A stretch of DNA of 64,000 nucleotides from Mnemiopsis leidyi (Eukaryota; Ctenophora; Tentaculata; Lobata; Bolinopsidae), in contig JH152675.1 in the NCBI GenBank assembly GCA_000226015.1, positions 101,123 through 165,122 of the forward strand. The letters run 5' to 3'. The translations under genes were made by a program, and so were the position numbers. Shown here one piece after another: positions 37,501 through 47,800 of this stretch. How positions within the stretch are numbered: the stretch's first letter is position 1; every line of letters starts with the position of its first letter. The notes beneath the pieces are model-generated. The model was not told where the DNA came from. It worked only from the letters and a program-made list of their open reading frames with translations, and ran no database searches.

Positions 37501-39876
37501 CAAACCTTAAGAATACCCTTCTCAGGACGTTTCAGAAGACCATTTAGGATCTTACATCAGCATCCTTATTCGGCATCTTTACATGAGAAACATTTACCCA
37601 GATATTTGCCTCTTCTATCAAGTAGAGGGCAAATCTCTAGACGTTTTCGGTCCAAGGTCACAGGTGGAAGAGTTTCAATTGTGAGTGCAAAAGTTTTGAG
37701 CTGTATGGAATACTTTGTCTCGTTTTTGTTCATTGATATTAGTTTGAAATAAAATATTCGTTAACTAAAACATCAACTTGTGGTCACGGAAAGAATAAAT
37801 TTTGTGCTCACTATATTGGGTAACACAGGTCCACTTATTTATAGGTACCTGAAAAACCTCCGTCAAGAAACTTACAAGATCGACTATCACTACGAAAACT
37901 TTGTCACACTGTTCAAACGATTGAAACCACTTAATACAGGGGTAAAACATGATATTTTTATCTTTTCACGCTTTGTAGATAACACGCTTTGTATATCACA
38001 AATTGTATATCACAAATTGTATATCACGCTTTGTATATAACAAGTTAACATTGAGTGTAATTACATCATATTAAGACATTTGGAGCACCCTACACACTGT
38101 CCAAGGAAACTTCTTAATTACACTCAGAATAATATCAATCTCCCTCTTGTATTACCAATTTATGTCTGACACAGTTACACTGTCATGTCTGACACAGTTA
38201 CACTGTCATGTCTGACACAGTTACACTGTCATGTCTGACACAGTTACACTGCCATGTCTGATACAGTTACACTGTCATGTCTGACACAGTTACACTGTCA
38301 TGTCTGACACAGTTACACTGTCATGTCTGACACAGTTACACTGTCATGTCTGACACAGTTACACTGTCATGTCTGACACAGTTACACTGTCATGTCTGAC
38401 ACAGNNNNNNNNNNCATGTCTGATACAGTTACACTGTCATGTCTGACACAGTTACACTGTCATGTCTGACACAGTTACACTGTCATGTCTGACACAGTTA
38501 CACTGTCATGTCGGACACAGTTACACTGTCATGTCTGACACAGTTACACTGTCATGTCTGACACAGTTACACTGTCATGTCTGACACAGTTACACTGTCA
38601 TGTCTGACACAGTTACACTGTCATGTCTGACACAGTTACACTGTCAGGTGCTGATTATCGAAGAGAAAGATAGAACCCTCCGCTTAGTCGGAAGCCAACA
38701 TAACGTATCTGCTCTGGTAAAGATGCTGGATTTTGTCTTTGGGAAGAGGAAGTCATGTTACTTTGATCTTCTTATTGATAACAGGTGCGTTCCGCCTAGG
38801 TTTGAATTTTCCGGAATATCACCTTTAGGCACAACGTATGTTTTTATAATATAAAATATTAGTACTGTTTGTGCGTAGAGTACAGAACGGTTACACACTA
38901 TAATATACACTATAATATACAGACTATAATATACACTATAATATACACTATTTAATAATAATATACACACTATAATATACAGCTCTATTTAGTTATTTTG
39001 TGAGAAAGCTTGTCGGGTTAGCCTGTAGACGGAAACGCCCAAAACTAATGCTTCTGCAGACCCACTAAGGCGTGTCATGCCCTATACAGTAAAACCTTTA
39101 TTTACCGGGCCTTTCGAGGGGAAGGGAGAAGACCCGGTAAATCGAGGGACACGGTAAAAAATGTTTTTATGCGGTACCCTTCACAGTAACCTGCCTGTGA
39201 AGTTGCTTACGTTTCGATCCTACAAGCTTCTTCGTCCTACTCAGCCTAATAACCTGGAAACCTGTGATTGTAGCTTAAATGAGGGGCATCTCCGTTGAAA
39301 AATAAACTTTCGAAAAACCCAGTTTTTGACTTTTTGGGGCTTTCGCGAGCGATTGAGAATATCAGTATAACCATGTAAGTGTAAGATCTCAGCCAAATCT
39401 TATGGATTCATCGACTGTTTTCAAGAAAGACTGAAACAGCACCTTTAGTACTAAAATAGCCCTTATTTCTAGACATACTAAAGTGATGTTGACAACGTCC
39501 CTATAGGCAGACAAGAGTACATCTTGGAACGGTTACTGCTCTTGTCACGCGATCCGTTACGGAGAAGTTTCCTGATGTTTCGTGGTGGTTGCTCGGCAAC
39601 CAGCTCAAGTTCTCGGGTCCTGAAGCTCAGGCATCACGTGCCGTCAAGTTCGTCAGTAAGTTTTGCGAACTTGGTTATTTCCTGTTTGGTCTTTATCTCA
39701 GCATACACTGTAGGGTCAAGAAATTATAATGTATATATGAAATGTATCCAATTTACATTTGTTGATTTCTGAATCATATTTATCTTACATCATTATCAAT
39801 TACTTATTTCCTCACAGTTGACAGATATCGCAAGCGTGACCAGCATCTTATAAAATCCGAAGAACGGCAACGTTGA
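31588..39876 (+). CDS. Multi-KH-like protein B with mitochondrial-type presequence (~1,194 aa)
   Basis: Twenty exons with all phases matching: 31588-31647, 31786-31959, 32051-32299, 32429-32827, 32981-33076, 33387-33472, 33726-33978, 34151-34351, 34540-34749, 34896-35114, 35333-35521, 35687-35920, 36079-36300, 36740-36964, 37242-37361, 37526-37680, 37845-37941, 38648-38835, 39507-39655, 39818-39876 (TGA). An overlapping ATG at 31625 gives a phase that does not continue, so I chose 31588. The N-terminus MHRLPACSSVLRHGRSTAAR has five basic and no acidic residues. Exon 1 ends in phase 0 and exon 2 is 58 codons, exactly as in gene A, which supports tandem paralogy. KH-like units recur: VIRRLKQKYPR; GKMCHVLKENNHVDAG before VNIEVYGG; NIYPDICLFYQVEGKSLDVFG; VTEKFPDVSWWLLGNQLKFSG. 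Most lack a canonical GxxG. Function is unknown; organellar RNA binding is inferred. Confidence 0.78.
36961..37070 (+). repeat. Degenerate repeat copying a GTGAGT donor in KH gene B
   Basis: The intron after exon 14 starts AAG|GTGAGTTTAAC. Within ~100 bases there are two more GTGAGTT(TA) strings and several AACGCGTGA(C/T)TT units similar to those just upstream of the gene B start. Confidence 0.6.
38165..38647 (+). repeat. 23-bp minisatellite ending exactly at a KH gene B splice acceptor
   Basis: About 21 copies of catgtctgacacagttacac+tgt, interrupted by a 10-N gap at 38405-38414 (true length uncertain). The last unit runs into CACTGTCAG, whose AG is the acceptor of exon 18. Each unit also carries GACACAG, a possible decoy acceptor. 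Confidence 0.95.
38870..39000. repeat. TATAATATACAC simple repeat
   Basis: A run of cactataatatacactataatatacag units in the intron downstream of exon 18 of KH gene B. Confidence 0.8.
39092..39165. mobile_element. Fragment of a pogo/Tigger-like DNA transposon terminus
   Basis: CAGTAAAACCTTTATTTACC followed by gggcc and, ~45 bases on, acccggtaaatcgagggacacggta resembles the terminal inverted repeats of Tc1/mariner pogo-type elements (CAGTNAAACCTCTATTTAACGG pattern). Only one end is recognisable. It lies in the last large intron of KH gene B. Confidence 0.4.
39175..39312 (+). mobile_element. SINE copy (tRNA-derived), same family as the one at 51.45 kb
   Basis: A B-box-like cgtttcgatcc is followed by a tail cagcctaataacctggaaac ... 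cttaaatgaggggcatctccgtt that aligns with the tail of the 51.45-kb element (cagctgaatgaccgggaaac ... gttaaatgagg ... gggtctccgtt). The 5' head is weakly preserved, so this copy looks old. Confidence 0.55.
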
Positions 39877-40216
39877 AGGAAACTTTCCCATCTTTCTCAG
39901 AAATTGAATTCCAGCTATCTTGACGCTTCTCGTCCATCGTCAAGACCAAGAGTGCCAACACCTTCCTGACTGATGTTCCTTATTCTTAAACTAAAATTTT
40001 GGATACCTAACACTACTTCTTTATCTTAAAGTTAAAGCGCCAGAGTGAAATGGACAGCTGGTAAATACTGAAACTTTCTTTGTTCTTTGGTCAAGCAGTG
40101 ACCTGACTCAAAGCTTGTGACTACTGCCAGATAGACTCTTTGTGCTTTTAGACAAACTTTAGAACTTAGAATTATTGGGGGAAAATTCAAAGAAATAATC
40201 TTTCGTTCTACAGCGG
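39877..40216. other. Downstream of KH gene B, no gene
   Basis: AT-rich 3' flank; nothing recognised. Confidence 0.5.
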
Positions 40217-40290
40217 TTAACCAATATTATCGCGGTGATACCCGACTCACGCAGTTAAATCGTTTCGTTAGAACGGTAGACGGATATAAT
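40217..40290 (+). mobile_element. Short interspersed repeat, type a (MITE-like)
   Basis: atcgcggtgatacccgactc ... agacggatataatctcgtca recurs at 52.79, 55.88, 56.30 and 57.17 kb. Here it replaces the start of the pentraxin pseudogene. Confidence 0.65.
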
Positions 40291-40302
40291 CTCGTCAAAA
40301 GA

Positions 40303-40930
40303 CATGGAACCTCTTCAAGAAGAGTTGTCTGTGTGTGCTTCGGTATTGTAGGTTGATAGCCTACTGTCGCGGCTATCACGCATTTCTGGCCTGGCGAAGA
40401 AAAAATTCTAAAAAAAAATCGCCCGTTAACTTAGGGTAACCGTAAAGAAGTTACGTTCCGGAGAATATGCTATCTGGTTTAAGAGTACAGCATGAGTGGG
40501 AGGGGTGATGCGATGTGCATTTCTTATACAGAGTACTGGAACACGGGAACACGATGGTTAACCATGGTACCCATGAGTACAAAAACAGTGTCACTGTAAC
40601 GATGCAATGGGATCATGGAACCACCAATACCATTGTTCAACCTGGAGACGATCAACTGGTACTTGGCGTGTTTATCACAATGGTATCTTGCTCGGAGAGA
40701 AAACTTCACCCGGGGGTACTCTTAAACTAGATGGAATCCTAGTTATTGGAAACGGAGCCCCTCCTAATTCATATTATCAATTCGGTGGTGAAATGACAAA
40801 GTTGAATGTCTTCTCCAAAGAGTTGAGTTCAGCTGAGGTTGTGGCGATAAAAGACGCGGGAATCTTTGGCAACGTAGAGAGGAACCACGACCATACCGCT
40901 ACTTCAAGTGGGAGGATATTCTGACGTGGG
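40303..40930 (+). pseudogene. Pentraxin-domain pseudogene
   Basis: Nucleotide-level copy of the pentraxin exon at 46.8-48.0 kb: gacatggaacctcttcaaga, then gtgatgcgatgtgcatttc, then a long near-identical stretch through ctggagacgatcaactggta and the aattcggtggtgaaatgaca region. It covers one domain. The frame is broken in several places and a type b repeat (40349-40437) sits in its 5' part. It lacks the signal-peptide exon. It is the host's own gene duplicated and decayed. Confidence 0.88.
40349..40437 (+). mobile_element. Short interspersed repeat, type b, inserted in the pentraxin pseudogene
   Basis: taggttgatagcctactgtc gcggctatcacgcatttctg gcctggcg matches copies at 55.97 and 56.25 kb and an inverted copy at 56.53 kb. 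It ends with cgcccgttaactta. Pentraxin-like sequence resumes on both sides, so it is an insertion. Confidence 0.7.
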
Positions 40931-41801
40931 AAAGAGCTAGTCCTATCAATGAGAGAGTCATGACAGCAGTTGACTAGGACTTTGTCTGCACAATTATGAC
41001 ACGGAACGGTAGATTTTTGCAACTTTAGATTGTTTTGAATTTTCAGACGCGACTTTCCATCGTTTTGATGACGATGAAGCTTCTACTTCTAGTTCTACTT
41101 CTCGCGTGAAAATATTGTAAAATCATGGAAAAATAATTTTTGGAATTTTTCTCTAAGAATAATTACGCATCGAAATTTGTCTATCATTTTTATTCACTAA
41201 AAGTAAACAAAATAATCGGATAAAACTTTCTATTGCTCGCATGAGGTACTACTCTAAGACTTCTAAGGAAACATTTTACGAAATTTGCGTCACCGTTAAA
41301 TTTCTGTGTTACTGTTACCATGCCATCCTAACAACACCCATATTGCTTGTTCCATAGTACTAGTAGTAAACGGATTAAATCCCTCACGGACTTGTGTAGG
41401 ACCTATAATTTAAATGGTTTATGTTGTGGATTATTATATGGTTACTGCTTAATGTTAGGTTGGGGATTTTCGGATTGAATTGTTCGGCGATAAGTCAGCA
41501 TGGTTCTTTGCTTTTAAACAGTTACTTGGAGTAAGAACAGACCTATGAGGTGCTGTAAGAATGATTGAAGGGCAAAGCTGAATTAAACACTTAAAATATA
41601 GAGGTAAAATTTTGATAAACATTCATTTTATCAACACTCAACAGCAAAATTTAGGAAATAAAATTCCAGAGAGTTCCGCTTTTATATCCGTAAAATAAAA
41701 ACGAAGCAACCACATAGTGCCTTATTATTTGACATATCAAATATCGGTCTACAATCCTGAGTCTTTCTTGCGTGACCAGTCAAGTCAGCTCCTCAAGTCA
41801 G
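40931..41801. other. Gap between pentraxin pseudogene and lectin 3' end
   Basis: AT-rich, no gene; probably includes the lectin 3' UTR (minus strand). Confidence 0.5.
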
Positions 41802-44800
41802 CTACTCTCCCGGAGTCCAAGGAGGACTGCCACTGCCAGCCAGCCAGTCTTCTTTAACAGATCCTTCTGAACGTTTCTCGACTGATTCAGATACTTCCAA
41901 TGAATCGTCAATAGGGGTCCATTGGGGTGTTTCACCCTCAATATTATGATCGCTCACGCCTGCTTTTTCTGTGTTAGCCCCCTTTTTACCCACCTTTTTG
42001 TTAGCTTTGGCCTCCTTTTTTACTGCTTTTTTGTCCGCTTTGGCTTCCTTTTTGGCTGCTTTTGCTTCCTTTTTGGCTTCTTTTTTATCCTCTTTTGCAT
42101 CCTTTTTGGCAGCTTTCTTATCTGCTTTTGCTTCCTTCAAATTTGCTTTTGCATCTTTTTTAGCCGCATTTTCCTTTTTCTTTTCAGCCTTTTTGGCCTT
42201 CTTTGCTTCCTTCGCGTCCTTCTTTTGGGCCTTTCGCGAAGCCTTTTTTGCAGCTTTTTCTTGTTTCCGTTTACGTTTTTCCTCTTTTTTCTTTTGTCGC
42301 AGTTCTTTCTTCTTTTGTTTTCTCTCTTGCCTTGCCTTCTTCTTTGCCTGCCTTGCTTCCTTTTTCATATTTTTCTTAGTTTCTTTTTCCTTTTTCAGTC
42401 GGTCTTTCAGTTCATTTCTTCTTAGAACTTCCCTTTCCCAAGCTGCATTTGCCTCTTCCATCTCTCTATCAACTGAAAATGTGATCTGCTAACATAGAGG
42501 GACTATATTTCAACTTCGTAGCAAAACGTAAAATCAAATACTGGCATCCAAAAAACATATTTGCGCTCGAAATTGAGTTATTTTAGGCTATTGAATGTTT
42601 CGAGAACATTGGAAATAGACATACTTGCAACTCCATGAGGATTGCACTGACAAGCATATGGTCTGTTCCAGTCGTTACCGTAGGAGTCGTCCCACTCGCC
42701 CCATCGACTAACTGCGGCATAGTCCTGACCTGAAAGCAGCAATTGGCTTGAAGTTGAAGTAGTGTAATGTACGCAGCGGTAACGTAAAATACACGCCATT
42801 GCAGATTGTTACTTTTAATTTTATCTGTGAATTCTAAACTAAGCCACAACCCTTACTTTTTAATATTTTTATGCCATTTGGAGGGAAGGGGTGTGATGAT
42901 GCTTGCATCATTATATAGGGCTCGATCACTAACCAGAACTTATTATTGTTATTTATTATATTTCATTCATTATTTATTTATCATCATTACTTCCTTGCTT
43001 CTTGGTCTTCTTGTTATCATGCTGGTTTTTTGCCCACGGTATAGAGAACTTGATCGGTTCTCCGTCGTAGAACTCAAAATCTCCGGATGCCTTCAAATCA
43101 GTCGCACCAATCCAAATCTGAAACAAACTTTTTATTTATACCCAAGTCTTAATCATGCATCAAACTCATGAGGATGCGAACTTATATGACGAACTAGCTC
43201 TTTGAATCTATCTCACTCTCGTTGAAGTTAAAATAATGACTAAATCACTCAATTTATGCATATACTATTGGCCTGGCCTTTTTTTTGAATAATCCTAAAA
43301 TCAAATTACCCAATTTTCGTGATGGAACTTTTTGTCGTGGCGAACTCCATCGTAAACACGGTTTATTGCTTCGACTAACAAGTCATTCTCTGCCTTGTTC
43401 CTGATCTTGGCGAAGTAAAAACCACGTCTTTCGCAGTCTGCCTTAGCCTCGTGCCACTTCTTTAATTCGGGAAATACGATGTAGTGAACTGGAACTGAAA
43501 TTTTTTTAGATAATTTCACTCCGACATTTTGTGCCACACATTTTTTAGCGCGGCCTCATAGTTAAGTGCCCAATATGCATAAGTGCCCAATATGCATAAA
43601 TCAACTCAAAAACATCTCTTGAATCAGGAGGCTTCTTTCCCGAGAAGTATGAGTGTGAAAACAGATGATATTTACATATTTATAGTAGTATAGGTGCCCT
43701 CTTTATAGAAATAGAGCCGTGTCAGTTACTGTTACTGTTACAGTTTATTTAATACTATCAACAATTCAACACTACTTTATACAAAATAAATTGAGGATTT
43801 CACTGAAGATGACTTTGAAAATGTTCATATGAACATATGTTTTGACAACCTCAACACTTGTTGTTACTCTTCTATAACTATTCTGTCTGTTAGTGGGTTG
43901 AAATATGACTGTTAGGAGTAATAGTGTGCTATCTGGTTTGATAATCACAGATATGTGTGAGTAGTCATGGTGATGTTAGCTGGCTGAACGACAACTGGGA
44001 ACCTACTAGATAACATGAAGGCGCAAGAATTTTCTAGTTATGACGTTTCGCTACCAACTAGGAAACACTAGGGGATCTGATGTCACTGAAGTTATCTGAA
44101 GTTTCCAAAACTAACCAAGTTTTATGATTATCCGGGCCAAGTTTCCATCGTAGGTAGGCATGATTCACTCTGCGAGAGGTATCAGATTCTGAGTCACGGC
44201 CAGGGGGGCTGCTCAGCTGCTAGCTGGACTTGATAACTTCACATTTCTCAGTGACCAAATGGTCAGCAGGATTGGATGATATTGGGGTTATGCTTTAAGG
44301 GAAAGAAGGTTGTCCTCCAGGTTGAGGTACTGGTAGGGATGGGCTGGACACTTCGTGGGAGGTAGGCTCTTCTATTACGTGAAGTTCAATCCGTCAGAGT
44401 CAACAAGCTTGAGGATCCTCGGTTTCCTTCGATGTACTTGGAGAATCGAATGCGATACTTTTCGGGTTCAAAGTAAGGTTTATATAAACCTTGAAGAACA
44501 AGGACCTGTCCATAAACAGCTGATCAACAATGCACATAACATCTTCCGTGCCATTGATTCACATCGCCACATGTACCAGCTCGCCTCACACAAACCCAAG
44601 TTATCCATGGGGTCACCTGATACTGATGACTGGAACTTACTGAATACTGGAACTTACTGAATACTGATGACTGGAACTTACTGAATACTGGAACATACTG
44701 AATACTGGAGCATGAATATACTGAAACTACATGGTTGATCAATGAAAATATACCTGAAAAAAAGTGTCCCTGGAGACAATCAACTGGTAGCTGGTATGTA

Positions 44801-47800
44801 TTCATCTCATTGGAAATGAAATCATGTTCGGAAAGGAAACTTCACTCGGGACACTGAAAAACTAGGTGCATGCACTTAAATGTAGGGAGCAAAGCTGGTC
44901 CTGATTATAATTCATTGTCAGTCATGGAGTCTGTCATGGTGAAAACAATATCTTGAACTTTCCGAGTAGTAACTTATGTTATGCCCAAGAAAATTTTCTG
45001 GATTACAAAATTTTCCCAAAAAAAAGGGGAAATTACAATTATGACCAACACTGATTGGAGTAACACCCACTTCTGTCTCCGATAGCGAATAACTTGAACG
45101 AACCCTTACCTGATGTTACGTTCCGTAAAAACTCAAAATCGCTTCATTTTATTTTGGATAACTCAGCTAGTGAACAGACCCTGCACCTTGGTCTACTAGA
45201 ATATATTTGTTTAACAGTCGCGGTCAAGTAAACTATAGTTTCTTTGTTTTGGTCTCACTGTGCCTCAAACTTTGCACATGAAATCATGGAGTTGAACATT
45301 TTAACGAATAAGGATATTGTGTAGGTACTTGGTAAAAAAGTTTTTGTGCGTGTTTTGGGTCACTGACTTTCTTCACGCCTTAGCTGTAATAATGGTTTCA
45401 GGAGGAGTCGACTCCAATAACATGAGTATCTAAAAGTTTTGTGCGTGTTTTGGGTCACTGACTTTCTTCACGCCTGGGCTGTAATAATGGTTTCAGGAGG
45501 AGTCGACTCCAATAACATGAGGATCTAAAAGTTCCTATTGTTTTAAACGGTTTTTCTATATTTAAGGCAGCCGTTAAATTGTGAGAGGGTCATAAGGATA
45601 CATCCCAATCGTTATTTTGGAACAGGCGATTAGTTTAGAAATTGTAAGGTCTATGAAGGTCTATCATTTTACACTAACTAGTTTTTTGTAAATCTTGAAA
45701 TTAATTTTACAATTTTTTTTAGGATTTTTTAAGATTTTTTAGGCTGGTATCAAAAAATTAAAAAAATTATCATGAAAAAATTATCAAAGTTATAGCACTA
45801 GCAGTATGATGTCTGTATATATGATGAATATATTTTATCGGACTCAGAGACTATAAATAACGACAAAAATCTTGATTGATCTACTTTAGCAGCACCGGGG
45901 GCATGGCAAATATCCGGATATATTTTCTCCTTGCCTTAACGATCTACCAGTACCTTGCTGACGGCAAAGATTTCCATACTGACAGGGTTTGTTACTGCAA
46001 CAGTGCATTATCCAAAGTATTGTCAAGTATAAAAAATTGTTGTTGACGGAGCAGATATTTAAACGGAGACAATGTCCACCGATATAATCAATTCAGAAGA
46101 TTCAGGGACCAGCATCTTGCCGACTGCCGTATGATCCGATAACCTCTGCATTGATGATGTTGGTGGTCAGAAGAGAAACGCACAGATAATAAAGGCTTGA
46201 AATCTTCGTTTAATTACATCATTAGAGCCTCAAATTATTTAATTAGTAGTAGTTGTAGTTAACCTCTGCATTGTCCATTAAAGCGCATATACTGTGTGTG
46301 CAGATAAGCAGATACGAGATGATAACACGATTGATCACTGATAGACATGGAATAAATTCGTGTGCTGTAAGGTCAGTAGCACTCATGCAGAGGTTGTTGG
46401 TTCATACCCAACTCGGCACGGTGCCGTTCCGTGAAATGTTTCTGAATTGACTATGTTATTGTTAACTAAAATTGACTAAATTGACTAAATTGACTAAATT
46501 GACTTTTATCGGTGGAAATCGTGTCTGTTCAAAGATCTGGTCTCTACACATCATGAAGCTTGGCAGATCCTTCGGCCCACCCACAGCATAACAACTCGTT
46601 ACCAATCAGTGCACACCTAGGGGGTCGAGCTTGCTCGAAATGAGGACCTAAAAAGGTCCCTCCCATATTAATAAACAATTTTTCATCTGACTAAGCGACC
46701 TTTCAGCACAACCCGAAGAACCAGCAGTCTATTGATGCCAGTAACCTAGTAACCTCTGTATTGGCCCTGAAATTTGATCCGGAGAAAACGGGTAGTTACA
46801 TAGAACTGCAGCCGGACATGGAACCTTTTCAAGAAGAGCTGTCTGTCTGTGCTTGGGTAAAGAAGTTGAAACCAGGCGACCACGCTGTCTGGGTGGATTA
46901 CGCCATGAGTGGGTGGGGTGATGCGATTTGCATTTCCGATAATGAGTTCTGGAACACCATGGTTAACCAACGTCACTTGAGTTACCATAACAGTGTCACT
47001 GTAACGATGGGATCATGGAATCACCATTGTTCAACCTGGAGACGATCAACTGGTACCTGGCGAGTGTATCACAATGGTATCTTGCTCGGAGAGAAAACTA
47101 CACCTGGGGGTACTCTAGAACTAAAGGGATATCTCGTTATCGGGGACGAAGCAAAAACTAGTGGTCTAAATGGTGAAGGCACATTTTACTATTTCGGTGG
47201 AGAGCTCACAAAAATGAACATTTTCTCAAAAGAACTGAATTCCACCGAGGTAAAAGAAATGAGCAGATCTGGGATCCTCTCCAATGTTGAGATGAACCAT
47301 GAGGAAGATCGATACCTCAAGTGGGAGGACATCCTCATGATGAATAGAACTGGCAATGTAACTGATAGGATCCTGACCCAGTGTGATTCTTCTGGTTTAA
47401 CCACCGTCTTGTCATTCAGTCCGGAGAAAACGGGTAGTTACATAGAACTGCAGCCGGACATGGAACCTTTTCAAGAAGAGCTGTCTGTCTGTGCTTGGGT
47501 AAAGAAGTTGAAACCAGGCGACCACGCTGTCTGGGTGGATTACGCCATGAGTGGGTGGGGTGATGCGATTTGCATTTCCGATAATGAGTTCTGGAACACC
47601 ATGGTTAACCAACGTCACAATTACCATAACAGTGTCACTGTAACGATGGGATCATGGAACCACCATTGTTCAACCTGGAGACGATCAACTGGTACTTGGC
47701 GTGTTTATCACAATGGTATCTTGCTCGGAGAGAAAACTACACCTGGGGGTACTCTAGAACTAGATGGATATCTCGTTATCGGGGACGAAGCAAAAACTGA

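Noticed and set aside
41922-42492. Phe/Leu/Ser-rich plus-strand frames of about 170 codons that look like membrane proteins
   Set aside because: Antisense translation of the Lys/Ala-rich lectin tail (AAG/GCC codons read as CTT/GGC) gives artificial hydrophobic strings.
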